DNA from: JAUYQE01 sp035289745
GTDB taxonomy: Archaea > Nanobdellota > Nanobdellia > Woesearchaeales > GW2011-AR9
Direction: 5' to 3'
Assembly (NCBI GenBank): GCA_035289745.1
Contig: DATDWF010000049.1
Coordinates: forward strand, 1-22,409
DNA: 22,409 bases
Shown: one piece after another, positions 15,820 through 21,978 of the stretch
How positions within the stretch are numbered: position 1 is the first letter of the stretch
How the letters are laid out: every line of letters starts with the position of its first letter
Made by a program: the position numbers and the translations under genes
Notes under the pieces: generated by a model
What the model saw: the letters and a program-made list of their open reading frames with translations, nothing else
What the model was told of the DNA's origin: nothing
Database searches by the model: none

Positions 15820-16610
15820 AACCAACTAAAAAGAAAAAGAGCCTGAACAAAAAAGCCCAGCTAGAACATAAACTAGTTTCCATTATTCTCATAGCTCTCA
15901 CGCTCCTGATCCTTATCGGTGTTATCCAGCGGGGCTTTAGCAAGTTTCAAGGGAAAGATGCCGAGATTGTCTGCCAAGAGTCCCTGGCGGCCCGAGCTGC
16001 CTTAGCTGTGCAAACGGGCGATGCGGAACTGAAAACTCTCCCCCTCCTCTGCAAAACTTTGGATAAAGATATTTCCGGCACTGCTGAGGAAGTCAAAGAA
16101 CAGCTTGCTCGATCAATGGCCCGTTGCTGGTGGATGTTCGGTGAAGGCCGTTATGATGAGGTTGTCTCGAGCGGATTTTATCCTCTTCGGGTTCTGGGTT
16201 TTGAAGGCTCTGAGAACGCCTGTTTCCTCTGTTATTCTGTGGTAGTTCCTCAGGAAGGTCTCGAAGAAGGGCCGATTTCCAAAAGGGATATGTTCCGCTA
16301 TGTGAGCAACGAACTGCATCCGCAAGTGCCCGACACGACGTACTTGGACTATATCCAAAACTATGGGGGGCCGGGCAACGTGCTCGTGGGTAGTGACATT
16401 GCTGCCGGAGAAGCCTATGGCATTGTGTTTGTGGCAAAAGGAGCAACGGGTGGCGCTTTGGGTGATATTCAGAACTCTGTTCAGAGCGCCTTAGCTGAAC
16501 TGGGCCTCTTTTCAGAAGGTGTTAATACTGATACAAGCACTATTGTCTTGAATCGGCTCAGTGCCATCAATGAGCAATACGGCTGCGAATCCGACATCGC
16601 CGGCCGATAA
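15816..16610 (+). CDS. Anchored envelope protein with KKAQLE start and conserved cysteine/WWMFGEG block (264 aa)
   Basis: A strongly basic leader with N-K-K-A-Q-L-E at 11-17 precedes one helix (about 20-37). The outer part has C53, C79 in L-L-C-K-T, C104 in A-R-C-W-W-M-F-G-E-G, and C136/C139 in A-C-F-L-C-Y, followed by Y-I-Q-N-Y-G-G-P-G near 186. I recall the segments P-L-L-C-K-T, R-C-W-W-M-F-G-E-G and C-F-L-C-Y together as a conserved hypothetical family of Woesearchaeota-type archaea, so this is not a random assortment. Start overlaps the previous stop in ATGA. It is probably an outer-face structural component; no catalytic site could be assigned. Confidence 0.9.
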   Translation: MKPTKKKKSLNKKAQLEHKLVSIILIALTLLILIGVIQRGFSKFQGKDAEIVCQESLAARAALAVQTGDAELKTLPLLCKTLDKDISGTAEEVKEQLARSMARCWWMFGEGRYDEVVSSGFYPLRVLGFEGSENACFLCYSVVVPQEGLEEGPISKRDMFRYVSNELHPQVPDTTYLDYIQNYGGPGNVLVGSDIAAGEAYGIVFVAKGATGGALGDIQNSVQSALAELGLFSEGVNTDTSTIVLNRLSAINEQYGCESDIAGR

Positions 16611-16626
16611 ATATCATAAACAAAAG

Positions 16627-16633
16627 AAGGTGA
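16627..16633 (+). promoter_or_regulatory. Strong Shine-Dalgarno site for the 16639 gene
   Basis: AAGGTGA lies 5 nt before the ATG at 16639, with the same spacing and almost the same following bases (AAATC versus AAAAC) as the site before 13516. It decides the start at 16639 rather than the earlier in-frame ATG codons, which overlap the preceding gene. Confidence 0.72.
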
Positions 16634-16638
16634 AAATC

Positions 16639-16884
16639 ATGCAGAGCAAAAAAGGAATGTCAGAATTATGGTGGATTTTGGCTACAGCAGCGGTGGTCAT
16701 GGTCGTCGTTATCGTCGTCCTGCTCTGGTTCAAAGGGGGCGGCGAAAAAGGGGTGGGTGTGATCACCAGCCAATTAGACGATGATGATGATGACGGTGTA
16801 AAAAATGCCTTTGACCGCTGTCCAACGGTTGCCGGAACAGAAGAGAATGAAGGCTGCCCTGCGGAACAAGCAGCCGGTTCCTAA
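16639..16884 (+). CDS. Small anchored protein with thrombospondin type 3-like Ca2+ motif (81 aa)
   Basis: M-Q-S-K-K-G-M-S-E-L-W-W leads into one helix (about 11-31). After a short Gly-rich linker comes L-D-D-D-D-D-D-G-V-K-N-A-F-D-R-C-P, then a T-E-E-N-E-G-C-P end. This is the layout of a thrombospondin type 3/OmpA-linker calcium-binding repeat, in which Asp side chains bind Ca2+ and the two cysteines may pair. The start is fixed by the Shine-Dalgarno site. The giant protein at 3343 carries similar motifs near its membrane anchor. It could be a small Ca2+-dependent stalk or spacer at the membrane; that role is inferred. Confidence 0.88.
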   Translation: MQSKKGMSELWWILATAAVVMVVVIVVLLWFKGGGEKGVGVITSQLDDDDDDGVKNAFDRCPTVAGTEENEGCPAEQAAGS

Positions 16885-16909
16885 AGTTAATAATCTTTCC
16901 CTCTTAAAC

Positions 16910-17572
16910 ATGAACAAGAAAGCCATCATGCTGAAGTTTCTCGTCACTGTAGTTCTGGCCATAATCATCTTCATTCCCGCCTGTGCTTTTGTGACAAAAT
17001 TCTTTTTCCGCCTGAGCCCGCAGGGAGAAGACAGCTTTCGGGATCTGATCAATGAAGTGAAAGATGTTGCCGAAGCAGCCGAGGGAGAGCAGCGGACTTT
17101 TGTGCTGAAGATGGATGCAGAGACGGTTGTTGCGGCTTTTAAGCCGGGGACAATCAGTATTTTTTCTTTGGAGCAAGAGGGAGCAGCTCTTTCCAGCGAT
17201 GCACTAGCGGCTCTTCCCGAATGGGCGAATATAGATTATTTAGCGGAGAGTTCTATTGTAGGCATCAGTTATGATCTTTCCACGCCACCGCAATGTCTTG
17301 GAAGTGCGTGTCTTTGTTTGTGTCGCAATGTTGAAAGAGAACAAGACGAAACAAGGTTTGAAGAGATAGGAGCTTTTCCTCTCCCCCCCGTTAATCAGTT
17401 GGTGGGAACGGTTCATCTGGCATGTGGGGAAGATTCTCTGTGTAGGGTTGCGGCTCCTGCTGAATTTTCCAGCAGTTGGGGTATCTTAAGAACTTCAGAA
17501 AGCGACCCCCGCAGAATTCCGTTGCGCATCACCAAAGAAGCGGGCAAAGTCATCATTGAGGAGCTTTCCTGA
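16910..17572 (+). CDS. Anchored envelope protein with CxCxC cluster (220 aa)
   Basis: The frame opens upstream, but the ATG at 16910 gives M-N-K-K-A-I-M-L-K-F and then a helix (about 8-29), as in sister genes, and follows the previous stop by 25 nt. No clear Shine-Dalgarno site precedes it. The outer part contains P-P-Q-C129-L-G-S-A-C134-L-C136-L-C138-R-N, a compact Cys cluster that I recall in similar form in other DPANN envelope proteins, and a later C-G-E-D-S-L-C pair. The cluster could form disulfides or bind a metal. Two bases separate its stop from the next start. Function unknown. Confidence 0.87.
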   Translation: MNKKAIMLKFLVTVVLAIIIFIPACAFVTKFFFRLSPQGEDSFRDLINEVKDVAEAAEGEQRTFVLKMDAETVVAAFKPGTISIFSLEQEGAALSSDALAALPEWANIDYLAESSIVGISYDLSTPPQCLGSACLCLCRNVEREQDETRFEEIGAFPLPPVNQLVGTVHLACGEDSLCRVAAPAEFSSSWGILRTSESDPRRIPLRITKEAGKVIIEELS

Positions 17573-17574
17573 AC

Positions 17575-18012
17575 ATGAACACCAAAGGCGCCAGCATCGT
17601 CATGATGATTTTTGAGCTGGTGGTCGTTCTCGGCATCAGCGCTCTGCTGGTTTTTGCCGCAAAAGATTTCGCGCAATCGGAGCGGGTGCACAAGACAATC
17701 ATCGCTCAGGACCTCGAAATGATGCTGAGCATCTTGAGCGGCATATCGGGAGATGCCGTCATTGCGTATCCGCAAAATCTTTCTGCATACACCATTGCGG
17801 CTAGTTCCGAAGCCAGCAGAGGCCAGGTCATTGTCTTTACAGAAGGCGATGCGGAAGCCCAGAGAATTGCCCAAGAATTTCCGCTGCCCGGCGATTATAC
17901 GCTGGATGGTTTTGTGGAATCTGCAGAGCGGCTTTGCCTGGCGAAGAATGGGAAGAGCCTTTTTGTCCGGGCTTGCACTGCTGAAGAGCGTTTAGGGGTG
18001 GAGTTGCCGTGA
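17575..18012 (+). CDS. Anchored small envelope protein (145 aa)
   Basis: M-N-T-K-G-A-S-I-V-M-M leads into one helix (about 8-28). The mixed alpha/beta-looking outer part includes Q-D-L-E-M-M-L-S-I-L, then G-D-A-V-I-A-Y-P-Q-N-L-S-A-Y near 60-72, and two cysteines near the end (L-C-L-A and R-A-C-T). The 'helix, M-L-L/S-I-L, A-V-x-Y-P-x-N' arrangement is one I recall from conserved DPANN hypothetical proteins. Its TGA overlaps the next gene's GTG start (GTGA), so translation is probably coupled. No known catalytic domain was recognised. Confidence 0.87.
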   Translation: MNTKGASIVMMIFELVVVLGISALLVFAAKDFAQSERVHKTIIAQDLEMMLSILSGISGDAVIAYPQNLSAYTIAASSEASRGQVIVFTEGDAEAQRIAQEFPLPGDYTLDGFVESAERLCLAKNGKSLFVRACTAEERLGVELP

Positions 18013-18473
18013 ATAAAAAGGGTGAAAGCGCCTTTGACGTGGCGCGGAAAAGTATTTATTGGATGATCGCTGGCGTTGTCATTACGATGATCGCTTTGGC
18101 CGTGGGCGGTATCATGGCGGGCTATTTGAACTCGCTGACCAGTGTGCCGCCAAAGTTGCAGGCGGAAGCTTTAGCATACCGTTTTTTGCACAGTGCGGAT
18201 TGCCTGGCATATCAAGATGCGGAAACCGGGCGGGTGTATAGCAACGTGATTGATGCGAACAAGTTTACTGGTGAACAGTTTAGTTCCTGTTATACGACGG
18301 AAAGCCGTAAAGAGATTAATTTTGGCTTGACGTTGAAGAACGCTGCCAAAACCATCGTTACGAATAATTACTTTAAGACCGATCGTTTTAATGTTACTCG
18401 GACAGTGCTGGTCTGGGACGGCACGCAGTTTACCAAAGATACCTTGGAGATGGGTGTGCAGGAGAAGATCTAA
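18009..18473 (+). CDS. Anchored small envelope protein with RKSIYWMIAG helix (154 aa), GTG start
   Basis: The GTG at 18009 overlaps the previous stop and gives M-N-K-K-G-E-S-A-F-D-V-A-R-K-S-I-Y-W-M-I-A-G, with a helix about 15-38. The outer part contains R-F-L-H-S-A-D-C-L-A-Y-Q-D, then T-G-R-V-Y-S-N-V-I-D, K-F-T-G-E-Q, C-Y-T-T and a C-terminal V-Q-E-K-I. I recall these motifs as a well-conserved hypothetical family in Woesearchaeota-type archaea, usually beside relatives of the flanking genes. Two cysteines in the outer domain could pair. It ends one base before the next start. The function is unknown, though conservation would imply a core role in the system. Confidence 0.88.
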   Translation: MNKKGESAFDVARKSIYWMIAGVVITMIALAVGGIMAGYLNSLTSVPPKLQAEALAYRFLHSADCLAYQDAETGRVYSNVIDANKFTGEQFSSCYTTESRKEINFGLTLKNAAKTIVTNNYFKTDRFNVTRTVLVWDGTQFTKDTLEMGVQEKI

Positions 18474-18474
18474 G

Positions 18475-18774
18475 ATGAACAAAAAAGCCATGCTGGACGA
18501 TCTCTTTGACTTCCTTTTTACGGTCATAGTGTTCTTCTTCATCCTGCTCTTTGTGCAAGGATTTATTGTGGGCGGAGCAGAAGCCCGGGAACGGCGCACG
18601 AATACGCTGGTCGAGCGGACGGCGTTGGGAGAGGACTTCTTGGTAGCGCAGCAGGTGCAGCTGCCGCAGGGAGAAGCAATTTTGTTGCAGGAGCTTGATG
18701 AAAACCTGAGAACTATTCGTACTATTGCTCCAGAAGAACAGCCCATTTTCCGGATTATAGAGGGATTACGATGA
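18475..18774 (+). CDS. Anchored small envelope protein with MNKKAMLDDLFDF start (99 aa)
   Basis: The ATG at 18475, one base after the preceding TAA, is chosen over upstream in-frame starts that lie inside that gene. The product has M-N-K-K-A-M-L-D-D-L-F-D-F, a helix rich in Phe (about 12-32), and a 65-residue charged part without cysteines (R-E-R-R-T-N-T-L-V-E-R-T, then L-L-Q-E-L-D-E-N-L). The absence of cysteines sets it apart from most members, so its soluble part may be an alpha-helical connector. The stop overlaps the next start in ATGA. No family function is known to me. Confidence 0.87.
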   Translation: MNKKAMLDDLFDFLFTVIVFFFILLFVQGFIVGGAEARERRTNTLVERTALGEDFLVAQQVQLPQGEAILLQELDENLRTIRTIAPEEQPIFRIIEGLR

Positions 18775-19637
18775 ACAAGCACGGCGCCGTCTTTCATTGG
18801 ATCCTCTTCGTTGGCGTTGTCGGAGGCTTAGGGCTTTTTTATCTTTTAATCGGGACAGATCCTGGCGTGGGCATCCGCGGCGTTTGGCATACAAATTTCC
18901 TCTGGGGGCTGCAGGAAGCAGATAAAGATATGCTGCTGCTCGATAGCGCTGCCCGCGAAGTGCTGCAGGAAACAAAAGACTGGATAAACAGTGCGGCGTA
19001 TATGCCGATGGACTTGGGCTGCGGCTTTTTCGATGAGAATAATCCTGCGGAACGGATTCCGTTGCTAAACCGCGAGGGAAGATACTGCTCTCTGAATATT
19101 CATGAGCCTTTCCAGCAGAAATATGCCGAGCTGTGGCAGCAACGGCAGCCGCTGGCTTATGAGATAACCCTTTCCGGTTCAGATGTCGTCGGCAAAAGCC
19201 CGGAAAAGAAAGCAATTACTTCAGGAGCAGCCGATGAAGAAAACGAAATTACTTTCTCGCAGGACAATTTTATCATCACGCCCCATCGCAGCGGCGAGCC
19301 GGTGGCTGCTGCTCCGCCATTTTATTTCCGGTATGAATATAATCCCGGCTTTAGAATTCCGTCAGGAACGGGCTTTTCAGAATTTTTCCAGGCCCGGCAG
19401 GAAGCACCCGCTTTTGTGGAGCAATGCCGCATGGAAACCGATTTGAGCACCTGCATTCTGGCAAACTTGCCCAGCGAACGCTGGGTTCCTTTTGTGAACT
19501 GCTGGCCCTGTTTACGGGCGGAGACGAGCCAGCCAGGGGAAGAGTGTTTTTATCCGATTGCTGAAAAAGACCGCAAGGTAGCCTTTTGCTATCGGGGAGA
19601 AGGGCTACGGGCAAGTGTGGCGCTGGATTTTAGGTAG
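18771..19637 (+). CDS. Anchored envelope protein with MNKHGAVFHW start (288 aa), last gene of the operon
   Basis: M-N-K-H-G-A-V-F-H-W-I-L-F-V-G leads into one helix (about 8-27). The outer domain has D-L-G-C-G-F-F near 82-88, Y-C-S-L-N near 106, and a late cysteine group (C-R-M-E-T-D-L-S-T-C, N-C-W-P-C, G-E-E-C-F-Y, F-C-Y-R). Eight or more cysteines point to an oxidising, outer location. I recall similar 'FHW-L-L-F-V-G' starts in DPANN hypothetical proteins. Its start overlaps the upstream stop, and the next gene has its own promoter 45 nt further on, so it closes the 13516-19637 run. No enzymatic motif is visible. Confidence 0.88.
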   Translation: MNKHGAVFHWILFVGVVGGLGLFYLLIGTDPGVGIRGVWHTNFLWGLQEADKDMLLLDSAAREVLQETKDWINSAAYMPMDLGCGFFDENNPAERIPLLNREGRYCSLNIHEPFQQKYAELWQQRQPLAYEITLSGSDVVGKSPEKKAITSGAADEENEITFSQDNFIITPHRSGEPVAAAPPFYFRYEYNPGFRIPSGTGFSEFFQARQEAPAFVEQCRMETDLSTCILANLPSERWVPFVNCWPCLRAETSQPGEECFYPIAEKDRKVAFCYRGEGLRASVALDFR

Positions 19638-19682
19638 CTTGTAGATGCCTAATCCCTACCTACCATTCCATCATCCAAATCC

Positions 19683-19690
19683 TTATAAAT
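19683..19690 (+). promoter_or_regulatory. TATA box for the RPA-like gene
   Basis: TTATAAAT is centred about 26 nt before the ATG at 19712. A pyrimidine-rich spacer with T6 and no Shine-Dalgarno sequence follows, predicting a leaderless transcript. Confidence 0.68.
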
Positions 19691-19711
19691 CTCCTTTTTT
19701 CTTTCTAAGCT

Positions 19712-20662
19712 ATGTTCAAGATCCCTTTAGCCGATTTAAAGCAGAAGATTCTCAGCACCGGAAAAATCACGCCGGAAGAGCTCGAGCTACGCATTCGGGC
19801 CAAGATTAACGACCTTTCCGGCCTGATCAGCGAAGAAGGGGCTTCCCATATTATTGCTAATGAGCTGGGCATTCCGCTGGTCGATCCGCAGAAAGAGCGC
19901 CTAAAAATCAAAGAGATTTATCCCGGCATGCGGCAAGTGTCCACCGTTGGAAAAGTGCTGCGGAAGTTTGACGTGAACACTTTTAAGAAAGAAGGCCGAG
20001 AGGGAAAAGTGTGTTCTTTGATTATAGGCGATGAGACCGGCAGCATCCGCCTGGTGCTGTGGAACGAGCAGGTCGATCTTATCAGCACCGTCAACGAAGA
20101 CGACATTATCCGCGTGAAAGATGCGTATGTCCGCGAGAATCGTGGAGGAAAAGAGATCCATTTAGGAAAATTAGGAGAGCTGGCTATCAATCCGGAAGGG
20201 GAAACTGTTTCAAACGTGCGCGCAGCGATGCTGCAGGAACGCAAGCAGATTCAGGAGCTGCAGGGCGGCGAAGAGCAGGTGGAGCTTCTCGGCACCGTCG
20301 TGCAGGTGTTCGATCCGCGCTTTTTCCAGCGGGCAGCGGCCGAGAATACCCCGTCAGAAATATCTTATGTATTAAATCTGGTGCTGGACGATGGCACGGG
20401 AACGATTCGCACCGTGTTCTGGAAGCAGCAGGTGCATCATCTGCTGGGAAAAAGTGAGGAAGAGATGCTTCCGTTCAAAGAAAACATGGCGGCTTTTGAA
20501 GATGTAAAAACCGATTTGCTCGGTGAGCAGCTCAAGCTCACTGGTAGAGTGAAAAAAGATGATTATTTTAATCGGTTAGAGTTCCACGTGCGGTTTGTGG
20601 AACGGGCGAAGCCGGAAGAGGAATTGGCACGGCTGGAGCAGAACACTTCGGTGGTGGGTTGA
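19712..20662 (+). CDS. RPA-like single-stranded DNA-binding protein with two OB folds
   Basis: The 316-residue protein begins with a helical domain (about 1-60) containing K-I-L-S-T-G-K-I-T-P-E-E-L-E and a later E-E-G-A-S-H-I-I-A-N-E-L-G-I segment, as in the N-terminal region of archaeal RPA. OB fold 1 spans about 72-165 (V-S-T-V-G-K-V-L-R-K-F then G-D-E-T-G-S-I-R-L-V-L-W-N). OB fold 2 spans about 190-305 (V-E-L-L-G-T-V-V-Q-V-F-D-P-R, D-D-G-T-G-T-I-R-T-V-F-W-K). The D-x-T-G-x-I-R-x-V-x-W signature recurs in both. No zinc finger is seen. It should bind ssDNA in replication and repair in the cytoplasm. TATA spacing supports the ATG at 19712 and independence from the envelope operon. Confidence 0.9.
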   Translation: MFKIPLADLKQKILSTGKITPEELELRIRAKINDLSGLISEEGASHIIANELGIPLVDPQKERLKIKEIYPGMRQVSTVGKVLRKFDVNTFKKEGREGKVCSLIIGDETGSIRLVLWNEQVDLISTVNEDDIIRVKDAYVRENRGGKEIHLGKLGELAINPEGETVSNVRAAMLQERKQIQELQGGEEQVELLGTVVQVFDPRFFQRAAAENTPSEISYVLNLVLDDGTGTIRTVFWKQQVHHLLGKSEEEMLPFKENMAAFEDVKTDLLGEQLKLTGRVKKDDYFNRLEFHVRFVERAKPEEELARLEQNTSVVG

Positions 20663-20705
20663 GCATTTCTTAACAGGCCCCAGGATTATTTTTAAAAACA
20701 AAAGA

Positions 20706-20714
20706 TTTAAATAC
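20706..20714 (+). promoter_or_regulatory. TATA box for the toxin-antitoxin pair
   Basis: TTTAAATAC is centred 26 nt upstream of the antitoxin ATG at 20736, without a Shine-Dalgarno site, again predicting a leaderless mRNA. Confidence 0.68.
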
Positions 20715-20735
20715 ATTAATAGTGTAAATACGTTT

Positions 20736-20978
20736 ATGGGAACAATAACCATTAGTGTGGACGATGAAATGGAAACCCGCTTTCGGGAAACGGTCAAAGA
20801 AGAGGTAGGTGTCGGCAAAGGAAAACTCGGTGCCGCTGTCGAAGAGGCTCTGAAGCTTTGGGTTGCTCAGAAGCAGGAAGAAGAAATTGTGGAGCGGCAA
20901 ATCGCCTGGATGGAAAAAGGTTTTCAAACAGGTAAAATAGTCTTTGAGAGGGAAGAGCTTCATGAGCGAAAATACTAA
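20736..20978 (+). CDS. vapB: Ribbon-helix-helix antitoxin, VapB-type
   Basis: The 80-residue protein starts T-I-T-I-S-V-D-D-E-M-E-T-R-F, a beta strand and first helix typical of ribbon-helix-helix regulators. A Gly-rich turn (V-G-V-G-K-G-K-L-G) and a second helix follow (A-A-V-E-E-A-L-K-L-W). The C-terminal 30 residues are charged and would be the part that wraps the toxin. Its end overlaps the toxin start by 17 nt, which is the normal arrangement for such pairs. It is expected to bind and neutralise the PIN toxin and to repress its own promoter. The start at 20736 fits the TATA spacing. Confidence 0.85.
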   Translation: MGTITISVDDEMETRFRETVKEEVGVGKGKLGAAVEEALKLWVAQKQEEEIVERQIAWMEKGFQTGKIVFEREELHERKY

Positions 20979-21405
20979 GCTCTCACTGGTAGACACCAAT
21001 GTTCTCGTTCACGCCTATAGCTCCAGTGATATCGTGAAGCATGCTCTTGCGCAGAAATTGGTTGCCAAGTGTTGGCAAAAGAAAGTCACTTTTGCTCTCT
21101 CTGTGCAGAACCTCGCGGAATTTTTTGTGGTCGTTACAAAAAAAGTAAAAGTTCCTTTTAGCATAGAAGAAGCCGAACAAATAATTATGGACATAACGGC
21201 GTTTTCCCATTGGAAAATTCTGCATTACAACGAGAAAACACTGCAAAGAGCGATTCAATTGCACAAGAAAGCAAAGCGTCATTTTTGGGATGCCGTACTT
21301 GCAGCTACCATGCAGGAATCTGGCATTTATCATATCTTCACGGAAAATAGGGACGACTTTAAGAGATTTGCAGGGATAGTCGCTGAGAACCCTTTGAGGG
21401 CATAG
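20962..21405 (+). CDS. vapC: PIN-domain endoribonuclease toxin, VapC-type
   Basis: The 147-residue protein contains the PIN acidic residues: D11 in L-V-D-T-N-V-L-V-H-A, E53 in L-A-E-F-F, D110 in F-W-D-A-V-L-A-A-T, and D131/D132 in T-E-N-R-D-D-F. These form the Mg2+ site that cleaves RNA in the VapC family, whose known targets are mainly tRNA or rRNA. All four positions are intact, so it is probably active. ATG at 20962 is preferred to the TTG at 20944 because it gives the usual short N-terminus. It overlaps the antitoxin gene by 17 nt, so the two are co-expressed. Confidence 0.9.
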   Translation: MSENTKLSLVDTNVLVHAYSSSDIVKHALAQKLVAKCWQKKVTFALSVQNLAEFFVVVTKKVKVPFSIEEAEQIIMDITAFSHWKILHYNEKTLQRAIQLHKKAKRHFWDAVLAATMQESGIYHIFTENRDDFKRFAGIVAENPLRA

Positions 21406-21495
21406 AGTTTACACGATTCCGACAACAAAAAATGTCCTCGCGCAGCAGAGGAAAAAACCTTCTCTTCTGGTGATCTTACCATTTCCCTCATAGTT

Positions 21496-21504
21496 TTTAA
21501 ATAT
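21496..21504 (+). promoter_or_regulatory. TATA box for the YdjM-like gene
   Basis: TTTAAATAT is centred 25 nt before the ATG at 21525; the spacer is almost all pyrimidines and has no Shine-Dalgarno site, predicting a leaderless transcript. Confidence 0.66.
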
Positions 21505-21524
21505 CCTTCTTTTCTTTTCTCTCC

Positions 21525-21977
21525 ATGCTCTTCCACACGCACATCCTCGCCGGCATGGCCTTCTTCTTTTTCCTGAGCGATTTTTTTCCTATTGCTAAAC
21601 TCTGGCTTTTCCTAGGCATCCTGCTCGGCAGCATCCTGCCGGACATCGACGAGCGGCATAGCAAGATCAACCGCTGGAGCGGCTTTGTCGGGCTTTTCAT
21701 TGCCTTTTTTGCCAAGCATCGCGGCTTTTTTCATTCCTTGCCCTGCTTTCTGGGCCTGACATTTTTATTGCATATCTTTGGCTACTCCGCTCTCGGCTGG
21801 GGGCTGCTTCTGGGATATGCCAGCCATATTATTCTTGATGGCCTAACGCTGCAGGGGATAACACCATTCTGGCCGCTTTCTTCCTGGAAAGCCCGGGGAC
21901 CGGTGCGCGTAGGCAGTTTTGCCGAACATCTTTTTTTCCTCGCGTTAGTCATTTTTGTCGTCGTGGAGGTACTCTAA
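21525..21977 (+). CDS. Membrane-bound metal-dependent hydrolase, YdjM/DUF457-like
   Basis: The 150-residue polytopic protein carries the family's dispersed motifs: H4 and H6 in F-H-T-H, L-P-D40-I-D42-E-R-H45-S, K-H65-R-G-F-F-H70-S, and H101-I-I-L-D105-G-L-T, followed by G-I-T-P-F-W-P-L. The His and Asp residues are likely metal ligands; several hydrophobic helices place them at the membrane. The family name comes from the bacterial LexA-regulated YdjM; its natural substrate is not established to my knowledge. Length is close to that of compact archaeal members. It has its own TATA box, and its end overlaps the ribosome binding site of the next gene. Confidence 0.9.
   Translation: MLFHTHILAGMAFFFFLSDFFPIAKLWLFLGILLGSILPDIDERHSKINRWSGFVGLFIAFFAKHRGFFHSLPCFLGLTFLLHIFGYSALGWGLLLGYASHIILDGLTLQGITPFWPLSSWKARGPVRVGSFAEHLFFLALVIFVVVEVL
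21965..21970 (+). promoter_or_regulatory. Shine-Dalgarno site for the MutY-like gene
   Basis: GGAGGT lies 8 nt before the ATG at 21979, inside the last codons of the YdjM-like gene, so the two genes are probably co-transcribed and the second uses leadered translation. Confidence 0.65.
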
Positions 21978-21978
21978 G

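Noticed and set aside
9961..19637. Firm annotation of the small anchored proteins as type IV pilins
   Set aside because: The usual Glu at +5 is missing, several lack Gln at the would-be cleavage site, and no assembly motor is in the window; kept as an inference only.
21436..21451. CCTC...GAGG hairpin in the gap after the PIN toxin gene
   Set aside because: Only four pairs with an eight-base loop, and no T-tract follows on the plus strand; not convincing as a terminator.
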